Source: Dehalococcoidia bacterium
GTDB lineage: Bacteria > Chloroflexota > Dehalococcoidia > Bin125
Length of the DNA: 64,000 bases
Direction of reading: 5' to 3'
Assembly: GCA_022822855.1 (NCBI GenBank)
Contig: JAJDYG010000037.1
Coordinates: forward strand, 1 to 64,000
The position numbers and the translations under genes were made by a program. Positions 32,591 through 41,940 of the stretch are shown one piece after another (position 1 is the first letter of the stretch; each line of letters begins with the position of its first letter). The notes beneath the pieces are model-generated. The model was not told the origin of the DNA. It saw only the letters and a list, made by a program, of their open reading frames with translations, and searched no databases.

Positions 32591-33859
32591 CTATTCGTCG
32601 CCATCGACTTGAGACGGCTCGGCGGTCGCATTGGATTCATCATCCGGCAGCTGACGCAGCCTGAGCCAGACGGGCAGCAACAACAGGGCCGCGGCGAGCA
32701 TGATCGCTCCCACGACAAACAGCGTCTCGCGGCCGCCGATAGCGTCCGCCGCAACGCCCCAGACAGGTGCGATCACCGACTGCAGGGCAAAGGTCATCAG
32801 GATGAACGCGGTCACACGTCCGTAAAACTCAGGCCGCACGTTGGCCATCATGATCGGCTGATTGATCAACAGCGCCGCCGAGCGACCGGCGCCGGTCAGC
32901 GCGCTGAAGACCAGTAACAATCCGAAGAACGGCGCCCAGGCGACCAGCCAGAGTCCGGCTCCCATCAGGCTGGACGCCGCGATCAGCAGCGGCCAGGCAA
33001 AGCGGCCGCCAACCAGGCCCGCCAGAGGCAGATTGATCGCCAGTGCAGCCACGCCCAGCACCGCGTTGACCGCAACGGCTTCGTCGGCCGAGCGGTCGAA
33101 CTCATTGAACAGGATGCCGGGGATCAATACCTGGAACGCAAAGCCGCAGATCACGATCAGCAGGAGAAACGTCAAGAGGATTCGCACTCGCGCATCGCCG
33201 CGGACATAGAGGAAGCCATCCAGGAGGTCGCGCCCCGGAGATCGGCGGCTACCCACGGCGGGTGGTGTTCTGGGGATGAGCAGCGTGAACGGGATCACGA
33301 ACAGGAAGAGCAGCGAAACGCTCAGATAAATCGCGCCGGCGTCGGCGTCGAATGCGAGCACGGCGATCGACGCGACTGTCGGGCCCAGCACCTGGGCGAC
33401 ATTGACTCCCATCTGTTGCAGCGCGATCGCGTTGGGGATCAGGTCTTGTGGCACCAGTTCCGCCACCCAGGACTGGCGGGCGGGTCCCGTCAACGCGAAC
33501 GCGGAACCGCCGATCAGGGTCGAGATGAACAACAGCGGGACGGTGATCAGGTCGGTGACGATCAGGATGCCCGACCCGGCGATGACCAGACCCTCGGCAA
33601 TGTGACTGATCAGAACAGTCGGCTTCTTCGAGAACCGATCGGCGATCACGCCTCCGTACGACGTCAGGATCAGCGTCCCTACGCCATTGCCCATGGCGGC
33701 CAGGCCGGAGGCGACATAGGACTCGGTCAGCTCGAAGGCAATGATCGGGACCAGGACGAACCGCGTCATAAACGCAGTCGTGCCCAGCGTGGACGCCAGC
33801 CACTGGAAACGAAATTCACGCACCGCCAGCGCAGCGAAGTTGGCCCGCAGCCTGTTCAT
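32591..33859 (-). CDS. MFS exporter, tandem paralogue 4 (tailless)
   Basis: 422 residues, the shortest of the array. Core motifs present (TTAFMTRFVLVPIIAFEL, GGVIADRFSKKPTVL, MANVRPEFYGRVTAF), but the protein ends soon after the last helix with AEPSQVDGDE and lacks the conserved C-terminal tail found in the other five. Closest in wording to paralogue 5. Confidence 0.9.
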   Translation of the reverse strand: MNRLRANFAALAVREFRFQWLASTLGTTAFMTRFVLVPIIAFELTESYVASGLAAMGNGVGTLILTSYGGVIADRFSKKPTVLISHIAEGLVIAGSGILIVTDLITVPLLFISTLIGGSAFALTGPARQSWVAELVPQDLIPNAIALQQMGVNVAQVLGPTVASIAVLAFDADAGAIYLSVSLLFLFVIPFTLLIPRTPPAVGSRRSPGRDLLDGFLYVRGDARVRILLTFLLLIVICGFAFQVLIPGILFNEFDRSADEAVAVNAVLGVAALAINLPLAGLVGGRFAWPLLIAASSLMGAGLWLVAWAPFFGLLLVFSALTGAGRSAALLINQPIMMANVRPEFYGRVTAFILMTFALQSVIAPVWGVAADAIGGRETLFVVGAIMLAAALLLLPVWLRLRQLPDDESNATAEPSQVDGDE

Positions 33860-33891
33860 GGCCCGAGGCTAGGCGCTCACACCAGCCGCTC

Positions 33892-35271
33892 TCAGTCGCC
33901 ACCTGCCGGCACCGACTGTTCCTTCTGCCGTCCCATCCGCGCCACTGGCGCGACTCTTGCCACGAAGACCGGCACGGGCGCCGACGGAGGCTCAAGCGGC
34001 GCCGGAGCGGCTTCGGGCGAGTTCTCGCCGGCGGCCAACGCGGCCGGAGTTCCCGCTTCGAGCGGCATCCCGCGGATTCGCAGCCATCCCACTGCGAGCA
34101 GAACCGAACAGGCCAGCACGATCAGTCCCACGATGACCAGGGTCTCGCGGTCGCCGATCGCGTCGGCCGATACGCCCCAGATTGGCGCCAGCAGCGATTG
34201 CGCGGCGAATCCGAGCACGACGAACGACATCACCCGACCGAAGTACTCGGGCCTCGAGTTCGACATGATCAGCGCCTGGTTGACGAGCATCACGCCGGTG
34301 GTCGCCAGACCGACCAGGATGGCGACCAGCATGAGCGCAAAGAACGACGGCGTCAGCGCGCCCATCACGAAGACCGCGGCCATCAGGATGCCGAATCCGA
34401 TCAGCAACTGCCAGGCTCGACGTCCCGAGATCATCCGCGCCAGCGGCACGTTGGCGACCAGCGCGACTACCCCGACGATCAGGTACAGGAGGAATGTGTC
34501 GCTGGCCGGAATGCCGAAGTTACGCTCGATGAATCCCGGCAGCAGCGTCTGCGAGGCGAAGCGACAGACCGAGATCACCATCCAGAAAGCCCAGAGCATG
34601 CGCAGCCGCGGGCTCGACCAGAGGTAGCGCAATCCGGATCCCAGTTCGCGGACCACCGAGCGTCGCGCCGACGCGCTCACCGCGGCTGCATCGGGCAGCA
34701 TCGTGGTCAGCGGGAGGGCGACGAGGAAGCAGCCGGCGATCAGGAAGTAGATCTGACCCGAGCCAAAGGCGAAGACGATCAACAGGACCGAGCCGAGCAT
34801 CGGACCCAGGACCAGGGCCAGATTCTGCGAGACCTGCATCAGGCCGACGCCGCTGCCCATCAGCGGGCGGGGAATCACCTCGCTCATCCAGGCCTGGCGC
34901 GCCGGACCCATCAGCGCAAAGCCGACGCCCATGAGCAGGCTCGAGAGGAAAAGCATCCAGAGCGTGATCACGTCGGTCACGACCAACACGCCGGTGCCGA
35001 GCATAAGCAGGCCGGGGATGATCTGTCCCAGCAGAACCAGTGGCCTCTTGGCGTAGCGGTCGGCGATCACACCGCCGATCGGTCCTAGCACCAGCATCGA
35101 GAAGCCGCTGCCCATCAGCGCCAGCCCGGAGGCGGTGTAGGAGCCCGTGATCTCGTAGGCCACGATCGGCACCAGCAGGAAGCTGGTCATGAAGGCGGTG
35201 GTCGAGAACAGCGTTCCGCCCCAGAGCAACTGGAAGTTGCTGGCCGCAAAGGCGGCGAAAGGGCCGCTCAT
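33892..35271 (-). CDS. MFS exporter, tandem paralogue 3
   Basis: 459 residues. STTAFMTSFLLVPIVAYEI, GGVIADRYAKRPLVLLGQ and MSNSRPEYFGRVMSFVVLG. The tail is a weaker version, FVARVAPVARMGRQK. The N-terminus is about five residues shorter than in its siblings. Stop and start overlap by 1 bp with paralogue 2. Confidence 0.9.
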   Translation of the reverse strand: MSGPFAAFAASNFQLLWGGTLFSTTAFMTSFLLVPIVAYEITGSYTASGLALMGSGFSMLVLGPIGGVIADRYAKRPLVLLGQIIPGLLMLGTGVLVVTDVITLWMLFLSSLLMGVGFALMGPARQAWMSEVIPRPLMGSGVGLMQVSQNLALVLGPMLGSVLLIVFAFGSGQIYFLIAGCFLVALPLTTMLPDAAAVSASARRSVVRELGSGLRYLWSSPRLRMLWAFWMVISVCRFASQTLLPGFIERNFGIPASDTFLLYLIVGVVALVANVPLARMISGRRAWQLLIGFGILMAAVFVMGALTPSFFALMLVAILVGLATTGVMLVNQALIMSNSRPEYFGRVMSFVVLGFAAQSLLAPIWGVSADAIGDRETLVIVGLIVLACSVLLAVGWLRIRGMPLEAGTPAALAAGENSPEAAPAPLEPPSAPVPVFVARVAPVARMGRQKEQSVPAGGD

Positions 35272-36671
35272 CAGTCGCCGCCGGCTGCGAGTTCGCTGAG
35301 GTCAGTTCCGCCTCGTGGCTTCTGACCTTCCATCAAGACGACCGGCGCGACCTGAGCGGTAAACGCCGGAACGGGCTGACGCCGCAATGGAGGCCCGGGG
35401 CGTCGTGGCGACTCGGGCACGGTCTCAGCCGCGGCCGTACCGAACTCGAGCGGCAAGTGTCTGGTGCGCAGCCAGGCGATCACCATGAATGCCGTGATCG
35501 CCAGCGCGATGACGCCGATGACGACGAACGTCTGCCGTCCGCCCAGCGCGTCGGCGACGCCGCCCCAGACCCCAGCCATGATCGATTGCGCGCCATAGCC
35601 GAGCGTGATGAACGACATCACGCGGCCGAAGTACTCGGGCCGCGAGTGGGCCATCATCAGGGACATCGTGACCAGCATCACGCCGGAGGTGCTGGCTCCG
35701 TTGAGGATGCTCATCAGCAACACGCCGCCGAAACTGGGCGCGCCGGCGATCAGGAAGAAGGAGACGGCGGAGCCGAAGCCGGTGATCAGCAGCAGGGGCC
35801 AGCCCCAGCGTCCGCCGACCAGTCCGGCCAACGGAATATTGAAGAGGAACGAGGCGGCACCGAAGATCAGGTAGACGTTGAAGGCGTCGGTCGAGGGACG
35901 GTCGAACTCGCGCTCGACGTATCCGGGCATCAGCGTGTTGAAGGCGAAGCCGCAGACAACCATCACCATCCAGAAGACCCAGAGCACGCGCAGGCGTGGA
36001 GTCTTGAGCAGGTAGGCGAAGCCCAGCCTCATCTCGGCCAGCACGCGCGGCGGCTCGCCCTCGCGTCTGGCCGGCCTGGTCCGGGGCAGCATCGTCGTCA
36101 GCGGCACGACGATCAGGAAGAAACTGGCGACGATCAGGTAGAGATAGCCGGTGCTGAAGGCGAATGCGGCGAGGAGCACGGCAACGAGCATCGGCCCGAA
36201 GACGCGAGCCATGTTCTGCGACATCTGCTGAAGCGCGACCCCGTTGGCGAGCAATCGGCGCGGCACCAGCTCGCCCAGCCAGGCCTGCCGCGCCGGACCC
36301 ATCAGCGCGAAGCCGAAGCCCATCAGCAGCGTCGAGAGGAACAGCATCCAGACGGTGATCACGCCGGTCACGATCAGGATCCCGGTGATGATGATCAGCA
36401 GGGTCGGGAAGATCTGACCGGCCAGAACCAGCGGCTTCTTCGGGTACCGATCGGCGATCACTCCTCCGAAGGGCCCGAGGAAGAACATCGACAGGCCGGA
36501 GCCCATCTGAGCGATTCCCGATGCGGCGTACGAGCCGGTGATCTCGTAGGCCACGACAGGCACCAGTAGGAACGTGGTCATGAACGCCGTCGTCGAGAGC
36601 AGCGAGCCGGTCCAGAGGAGCCGATAGTCGCGGTGCGCGAAGGACTCGAACGTCCGACCGACCCTGCTCAC
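35271..36671 (-). CDS. MFS exporter, tandem paralogue 2
   Basis: 466 residues from a GTG overlapping the upstream stop by 4 bp. STTAFMTTFLLVPVVAYEI, GGVIADRYPKKPLVLAGQ, MMAHSRPEYFGRVMSF. Variable Pro/Arg linker, then the tail FTAQVAPVVLMEGQKPR and a short GGTDLSELAAGGD end. Confidence 0.9.
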   Translation of the reverse strand: MSRVGRTFESFAHRDYRLLWTGSLLSTTAFMTTFLLVPVVAYEITGSYAASGIAQMGSGLSMFFLGPFGGVIADRYPKKPLVLAGQIFPTLLIIITGILIVTGVITVWMLFLSTLLMGFGFALMGPARQAWLGELVPRRLLANGVALQQMSQNMARVFGPMLVAVLLAAFAFSTGYLYLIVASFFLIVVPLTTMLPRTRPARREGEPPRVLAEMRLGFAYLLKTPRLRVLWVFWMVMVVCGFAFNTLMPGYVEREFDRPSTDAFNVYLIFGAASFLFNIPLAGLVGGRWGWPLLLITGFGSAVSFFLIAGAPSFGGVLLMSILNGASTSGVMLVTMSLMMAHSRPEYFGRVMSFITLGYGAQSIMAGVWGGVADALGGRQTFVVIGVIALAITAFMVIAWLRTRHLPLEFGTAAAETVPESPRRPGPPLRRQPVPAFTAQVAPVVLMEGQKPRGGTDLSELAAGGD

Positions 36672-38065
36672 GAACGAGCCTTCTGCGGGTCCATGAGCGC
36701 GACCGGAGCGAGCTGAGCGGCGAAGGTCGGCTGGGGCTCAAGGCCGTTCGTGGAGTTGGCAGCGTCCGGCGCCGGCCGCTGCACGGCGGTTCCAGACCGC
36801 CGGCCCATGCTGGCGGCAGCCGTCCCGGCTTCCAGCGGCAGACTCCGCGTGCGCAGCCAGCCGAACAGCATGAAGACCGTCGCTCCGGCGGCGATCACGC
36901 CAATCAGCGCCATCGTCTCCGGACCGCCGATCGCGTCGGCGATGCCTCCCCAAACCGGACCGAACAGGGCCTGGAACCCGAAGGCCATCATCGCGAACGA
37001 CATCACGCGTCCGAAATAGGCGGGCTTCGTGTTACCCATCATCAACGACTGGTTGACGAGCATCGTGCCCGAGCGGCCGGCACCGATGAATGCGCCGAGG
37101 ATCAGGAACATGCCGTAACTCGGCGCGATCGCGACCAGCCAGAAGCCGACCGCCATGACGACGCCCATGATCAGCAGCAGCGGCCAGGCCCAACGTCCGG
37201 AGACGGCGCCGGCCAGCATGATGTTGATGACGAGGGAAGAGACGCCGAAGATCAGGAACGTAGGACCGACATCGGTCGGCGCGCGGCCGAACTCCTGGGC
37301 CAGGACGCCGGGCAGCAGGGTCTGGAATCCCCAGCCGCAGGCGACGATCAGCAGGAAGTAGAACCAAAGAATGCGCAAGCGCGGGTTGCTGCGCAGATAG
37401 CGGAAGCCCTCAGCCAGTTCGACCGTCATCGCGCGGCGCTCTTCGACCGGCTTGGCCGGTCCCTCGGTGCGGATTGAGGCGGTCAGCGGCACCACGATCG
37501 CGAAGAACGAGGCGACGATTAGGAAAAGGATGCCGGTGTTCGCGCCCTCAAGCGCCATGAACAGCCCGAACAGGGCAATCAGCGTCGGGCCGAGCACCTG
37601 TCCGGTGTTCATCGACATCTGTTGCAGCGCGACGGCATTCGCAAGCAGTCGCCGAGGGACGATGAAGCCGGTCCAGGCCTGTCGCGCCGGTCCCATGAGC
37701 GAGAATCCCGCGCCCATGACCAGCGTCGCCACGACGAGCAACGGCACAGAGATCAGATCGGTAACGATCAGTGTGCCCAGCGCCCCGAGCAGGATGCCGG
37801 GCATCGCTTGTCCGGCCACGACAAGCGGCTTCTTGCGATAGCGGTCGGCGATCACACCACCGATCGGGCCGAGCAGCGTCTGCGAGATCCCGGAGCCGAG
37901 CATCGCGATGCCGGCCGCCGTGTAGCTGCCGGTCAGCTCGTAGGCGACCGAGGGAATCAACGAGAACGACGTCATGAACGCCGTCACGGAGAGCAGCGAG
38001 CCGCCCCACATGTAGCGGAAGTCGCGGACGACGAAGGCCGCGAACGTCTGTCGGAGTTGTCTCAT
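36668..38065 (-). CDS. MFS exporter, tandem paralogue 1 (first of the array)
   Basis: 465 residues from the ATG at 38065 (MRQLRQTFAAFVVRDF), which matches the N-termini of its siblings; the frame is open 14 codons further. SVTAFMTSFSLIPSVAYEL, GGVIADRYRKKPLVVAGQ, MMGNTKPAYFGRVMSFAMM. The tail is FAAQLAPVALMDPQKARS. As the promoter-proximal gene it should define array expression; a 6-2-6 palindrome lies about 100 bp upstream. Confidence 0.9.
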   Translation of the reverse strand: MRQLRQTFAAFVVRDFRYMWGGSLLSVTAFMTSFSLIPSVAYELTGSYTAAGIAMLGSGISQTLLGPIGGVIADRYRKKPLVVAGQAMPGILLGALGTLIVTDLISVPLLVVATLVMGAGFSLMGPARQAWTGFIVPRRLLANAVALQQMSMNTGQVLGPTLIALFGLFMALEGANTGILFLIVASFFAIVVPLTASIRTEGPAKPVEERRAMTVELAEGFRYLRSNPRLRILWFYFLLIVACGWGFQTLLPGVLAQEFGRAPTDVGPTFLIFGVSSLVINIMLAGAVSGRWAWPLLLIMGVVMAVGFWLVAIAPSYGMFLILGAFIGAGRSGTMLVNQSLMMGNTKPAYFGRVMSFAMMAFGFQALFGPVWGGIADAIGGPETMALIGVIAAGATVFMLFGWLRTRSLPLEAGTAAASMGRRSGTAVQRPAPDAANSTNGLEPQPTFAAQLAPVALMDPQKARS

Positions 38066-38586
38066 ACGTTGTCTATCGCGGAGCGTTGCGCGGGCAACCG
38101 CATCCACACTTCATCCGACCACAGGCTACGCGCCGGAGACTGTTCGCGCTACACGAAACATCTCAACGAGCACCTGCTCGCACCTCCTCGTCCGTCACCC
38201 ACAACGCACAGCGTTCGATCCTCGGTTCCGCCGTCCGGGCCGAGACTTGGTCGGCAACTTGCACCACGCCGTTTGCCCTCTCCCGGCAGCACCACGCAGA
38301 GTCCTCCGAACGCTGCCGAACAGAACCGAACAAGAAGCTACCCCCGACCCAGCCCAGAACGGCACGAGGGACGGTTCCACGCAGAGTCCCCCGTCGCGCG
38401 AACAGGACATCGCCCGAGCCACTGCTCCGTAGCGCTCAGAACAGGGAGTCGCTACTCTGTCAGAGGCTTTGTATCGAGCCGTCATGGCGCTGTGCGCGCT
38501 GCGATGGGCTGCGCTGCGAAGACCCGTCTCGTTTTGGAGACGCCTGACCGACGCGCAACGAGCAGTTCTGAAAAAGGAAGTGACCC
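38066..38586. other. Intergenic region between the MFS array and AOR gene
   Basis: 521 bp with no supported gene. It must hold the divergent promoters of the MFS array (leftward) and the oxidoreductase (rightward). Seen inside: the palindrome CGAGCACCTGCTCG at 38167-38180, a degenerate direct repeat (CCACGCAGAGTCC at 38292 and at 38377) each followed by CGAACAG-type sequence, a small hairpin CGTCTC-gttttg-GAGACG at 38525-38542, and the ribosome site AAAGGAAG before the ATG at 38587. Open frames here look like noise. Confidence 0.6.
38167..38180. promoter_or_regulatory. Candidate operator palindrome
   Basis: CGAGCA-CC-TGCTCG, a perfect 6-2-6 inverted repeat in the divergent region, 102 bp upstream of the first MFS paralogue. 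A chance occurrence in GC-rich sequence is possible. Confidence 0.3.
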
Positions 38587-40716
38587 ATGGCTAATGTTCC
38601 GGGCGCGGAAAACGGGGAAGCAGCGGAAGCGGCCGACCCGTTCGCCGATAAGGAATGGAGTCCTGAAGAAGCCGCTTACAACGGCAAGATCATCAACGTC
38701 CGCCTGAGCGATGGCGCCGTTGAGCGCGAAGACATTCCCGAGCAGATGTACAAGGACTACCTCGGTGGTTACGGCATCGGCGCTCGACTGCTCTTCGACC
38801 GCATCCCCGCCGGCGCAGACCCACTGGGCCCCGACAACGTCCTCGGCCTGATGCCCGGCCTGCTGACCGGCACGCCGATCTTCGGCAACCGTTTCCAGGC
38901 GGTTTGCAAGTCGCCTTCGACCGGCGGCTGGGGCGACGCCAACTGCGGAGGCGACTTTGGCCCCTACCTGAAGTTCGCCGGCTGGGACGGCATCCTCTTC
39001 TACGGCCAGTCCGACAAGCCCGTCTACATCCTGGTCGACGGCGACGACGTCTCGATCGAGGACGCCTCGGAGTACTGGGGCATGGGCGCGATCGAGGTCG
39101 AGAACGCCTTCAAGGAGAAGTACGGCAAGAAGACGTCGGTGGCCTGCATCGGGCCGTCCGGCGAGCAGCTCTCCTACCTCGCCGGCATCTGCAACGAGCA
39201 CGGCCGCCTCGCCGCCCGCTCGGGCGTCGGCGCGGTGATGGGTTCGAAGAAGGTCAAGGCCGTCGTCGTCCGAGCCGGCGGTACGCCGCGCGAGAACATG
39301 CTCGGCCGCGACTCGGACATTCGCGACCTGGCCCGCCAGTCGCGCAACGAGTTCATCGCTCCGCTGCGCGACTTCTTCGCCGGCTTCGGCACGACCGGCA
39401 TCAGCACCGGTTCCGCCCACAACGGCGACTCGCCGGTCCGCAACTGGGGCGGCGTCGGCATCGACGTCCTCCCCGAGGTAGACGCGATGTCCGGTATGGC
39501 CTTCAACGCCACCCGGATGACGCACGCCGAACTCGAAATCGACCCCGAGACCGGCATGCCGCCGATCGATCCGGACCACTCGCCCGCGCCGCGCGCTGTC
39601 GACGTCAACGGCAAGGCCGTGCGTCACAAGAGCTACGGCTGCTGGCGCTGCCCGATGGCCTGTGGCGCGGAATCGATCGAATCGCCGCACGGCACTGTCG
39701 CGCCGGGATTCTCCGAGGCCGAGCACGAGAAGGGCGTCTTCAAGTACCCGGTCGACACCCATCGCGCCGAGTACGAGACCGTTGCTTCCTTTGGCACCAT
39801 GAACCTGACCTGCAACATCGACATGCTGCAGGCCGCCAATCACTGGTGTAACGAGTACGGCCTCGACACGATCGGCGCCGGCACCACGATCTCGTTCGCG
39901 ATCGAGTGCTTCGAGAACGGTCTGATCGACCTCGAGGACACCGGCGGCGTCGAGCTGACTTGGTCGAACGACGACGGCATCATGGAAATGCTGCACCTGA
40001 TCGGCAAGCGCGAAGGCTTCGGCGACCTGCTCGCCGACGGCATGCAGGTCGCGGCAGCCAAGATCGACGAGAAGAACGGCGACAACCGGGCGCAGGAGTT
40101 CCGCACCGACGTCGGCGGCCAGGAGCTGCCGATGCACGACGCGAAGCTGCAGCCCGAGTACTGGACGACCTACAAGCTCGACCCGACCCCGGCGCGTCAC
40201 ACGCAGTACGAGGGCAACTCCCGCTACGGCGGTCCCGAGTACCCGGCCGCTCCGCGCGACTTCAAGGACTACGCCAACCGCGGCGAGCACCACAAGGGCG
40301 CGTCCGAGTACATGCACATCTCGAACTCGACCGGCATGTGCCAGTTCATCATGATGGCCGCGCCGACAGACCGCTTCCCGCAGTGGATCAACGCGGTCAC
40401 CGGCTGGAACCTGAGCGGCGAAGACCTGCAGCGCTCCGGCGAGCGAATCGCCAACCTGCGCATGGCCTTCACCGTCCGCGAGGGCGACAACCCGCGTCAG
40501 CGCTTCGCCCCGCCGCGACTCTGGGGCGGCGAAGGCACGGTCCAGAAGACCGGTCCGTTGGCCGATGTCATCCTAGACATCGAAACCCTCGAGACCGACT
40601 TCCTCAACGCCTCCGGCTGGGACACCGACACCTGCGTGCCCAGTCGAGCCAAGCTCGAGGAAATCGAACTCGGCGACGTTGCCGACGCCCTCGAAGCCGC
40701 TGGCTTCGCGGTCTAA
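38587..40716 (+). CDS. Aldehyde ferredoxin oxidoreductase family (tungsto-enzyme)
   Basis: 709 residues, a little longer than classical AORs because of a 30-residue acidic N-terminus. Domain 1 starts at YNGKIINVRLSDG; pterin-binding wording includes STGGWGDANCGGDFGPYLK (111-129) and NEHGRLAARSGVGAVMGSKKVKA (203-225). The 4Fe-4S cysteines are CWRCPMAC (Cys352, 355, 359) and a late Cys683 in DTDTCVPSR. All four are present. AORs oxidise aldehydes to acids with a W-bis-pterin cofactor, but the substrate is unclear. No ferredoxin or maturation gene is adjacent. Confidence 0.92.
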   Translation: MANVPGAENGEAAEAADPFADKEWSPEEAAYNGKIINVRLSDGAVEREDIPEQMYKDYLGGYGIGARLLFDRIPAGADPLGPDNVLGLMPGLLTGTPIFGNRFQAVCKSPSTGGWGDANCGGDFGPYLKFAGWDGILFYGQSDKPVYILVDGDDVSIEDASEYWGMGAIEVENAFKEKYGKKTSVACIGPSGEQLSYLAGICNEHGRLAARSGVGAVMGSKKVKAVVVRAGGTPRENMLGRDSDIRDLARQSRNEFIAPLRDFFAGFGTTGISTGSAHNGDSPVRNWGGVGIDVLPEVDAMSGMAFNATRMTHAELEIDPETGMPPIDPDHSPAPRAVDVNGKAVRHKSYGCWRCPMACGAESIESPHGTVAPGFSEAEHEKGVFKYPVDTHRAEYETVASFGTMNLTCNIDMLQAANHWCNEYGLDTIGAGTTISFAIECFENGLIDLEDTGGVELTWSNDDGIMEMLHLIGKREGFGDLLADGMQVAAAKIDEKNGDNRAQEFRTDVGGQELPMHDAKLQPEYWTTYKLDPTPARHTQYEGNSRYGGPEYPAAPRDFKDYANRGEHHKGASEYMHISNSTGMCQFIMMAAPTDRFPQWINAVTGWNLSGEDLQRSGERIANLRMAFTVREGDNPRQRFAPPRLWGGEGTVQKTGPLADVILDIETLETDFLNASGWDTDTCVPSRAKLEEIELGDVADALEAAGFAV

Positions 40717-40770
40717 CCTTGCAGCCGCCAGCTTCGCCGTCTCACCGCGAAGCTCGCAGCCCGACAACCA

Positions 40771-40798
40771 GAGAGGGCGGACAGGAGTCCGCCCTCTC
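40771..40798 (+). terminator. Terminator-like hairpin after the AOR gene
   Basis: A perfect 12-bp stem GAGAGGGCGGAC with tetraloop AGGA and its complement, 54 bp after the stop. The following T-run is short (TCTCTGC), so termination may be Rho-assisted. Confidence 0.7.
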
Positions 40799-40840
40799 TC
40801 TGCATCCCAGACCTCCCCAACAACTCCCCTTTCCCATCTC

Positions 40841-40913
40841 CTCTCTTGAGGGAGAGATGCCTCTCGACAATCCTCTCCCCCCTTGGGGGGAGATGCCGAA
40901 GGCAGAGGGGGGT
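40841..40913 (+). repeat. Dispersed double-hairpin repeat, copy 3 (with a partial second copy)
   Basis: A short version CTCTCttgaGGGAGAG-ATGCC at 40841-40860 is followed by a full copy at 40872-40913: CTCTCCCCCC-tt-GGGGGGAG hairpin, ATGCC-gaa-GGCA hairpin, then GAGGGGGGTG. Lies between AOR and the small secreted proteins. Confidence 0.8.
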
Positions 40914-40969
40914 GAACACCAAAACCCGGTGAACTCTCACCTAAGCAACAGGTAGGATCACCACACACC

Positions 40970-41425
40970 GTGCGCAATCGATTCAGCGGCTTCGCCTCGC
41001 GACTCCTGATCATCCCGCTCGCCGGGATCGTCTTCGGCGCGGCGCTTGGCGCGGGATTTCAGTGGGGCGGGCCCGAGCCGCAGGAAGTCGTGCGGGTCTA
41101 CGAGAGTTCGCAGCAGGGCCGCGTAGGCAGTGACGGCGCCCCCGTCGGAGACCTGACCGGTTTCGTCACCGAGCGCGCAGGCGACAGCTGGATCGTACGC
41201 GTCGGCGACTCGCTCCGCACCGTCCGCTTCAGCGATGACTCAATCGTCGAGGCGATGCTGCCGGTCTGGACGGACGACGTACAGGCAGGCGACTACATCG
41301 TGGTCGGCGGCACCGACGACAACGTCAACACGTTCATCACGACCGGGATCGTAGTCATCCCTGCCTCCCAGGCGCTGGTCGGCGATGCCGTCGCAAGAGC
41401 CATCGAGGGAGACGCAAGCCAATGA
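40970..41425 (+). CDS. Secreted or membrane-anchored hypothetical protein (DUF5666-like)
   Basis: 151 residues from a GTG. One N-terminal hydrophobic segment (about 11-30) acts as signal anchor, followed by a small beta-rich domain (LTGFVTERAGDSWIVRVGD, DDVQAGDYIVVGG). Strand pattern and the xGxVxxxxxxxxxV opening resemble DUF5666/OB-like domains. Function unknown. Overlaps the next gene by 4 bp, and the two look like diverged paralogues. Confidence 0.65.
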   Translation: MRNRFSGFASRLLIIPLAGIVFGAALGAGFQWGGPEPQEVVRVYESSQQGRVGSDGAPVGDLTGFVTERAGDSWIVRVGDSLRTVRFSDDSIVEAMLPVWTDDVQAGDYIVVGGTDDNVNTFITTGIVVIPASQALVGDAVARAIEGDASQ

Positions 41426-41940
41426 GACGGCGTCTGCTCGGCTGGCTGATCACCCTGGCAGCTCTCGCTGTCGCCGCGCTCGGCGGGTGGTTCGTCGGCT
41501 CCGACATCGTCGCGCCGCAACCGTCCGAAGAGGATCTGGTCATCGCCGAGACCGTGGTCGCCGGCAGGCTGCAGGTCGACATTGATGAGACGGCGTACCC
41601 GAACACCTCGCTCATTCTCGGAGCCAGCGGCCTCAGCCCGTTCGGCAACTCGGAGGGATTGCAGGGCCGGCAGGTGCTCACCGGAAGGGTGATCTCGGTC
41701 TCGGGCGGAAAACTGATTGTCGAAACGCCAACCGGCCGGGCGGAGATCCGGCTCACCGACGAGACAACCTTCCTGCTGCGGATGCAACGGGTTGATCCGT
41801 TGACCATCGGCTCCGGTGCGGCCGTGACAATTGTGCTAGACGCAGACGGAGAGACCGCAGTCACCGCGCTTGCTCTACCGGCCGACTCACGACCGACGCT
41901 CAACACTCCGGATCCCCCGACCAGGCCCGGTGGAGGCTAG
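41422..41940 (+). CDS. Membrane-anchored hypothetical protein (DUF5666-like)
   Basis: 172 residues. N-terminal signal anchor (about 5-27), then a beta-rich extracytoplasmic domain with VLTGRVISVSGGKLIVETPTG and IGSGAAVTIVLDADGETAVTAL, and a Pro-rich end. The layout parallels the preceding protein, so a paired function is likely. Its stop overlaps that of the convergent next gene. Confidence 0.65.
   Translation: MRRRLLGWLITLAALAVAALGGWFVGSDIVAPQPSEEDLVIAETVVAGRLQVDIDETAYPNTSLILGASGLSPFGNSEGLQGRQVLTGRVISVSGGKLIVETPTGRAEIRLTDETTFLLRMQRVDPLTIGSGAAVTIVLDADGETAVTALALPADSRPTLNTPDPPTRPGGG

Noticed and set aside
38482..40317. 611-codon open frame antisense to the aldehyde oxidoreductase gene
   Set aside because: A mirror of strong codon bias in a GC-rich gene; product is low-complexity Val/Ala/Asp/Gly with no family resemblance.
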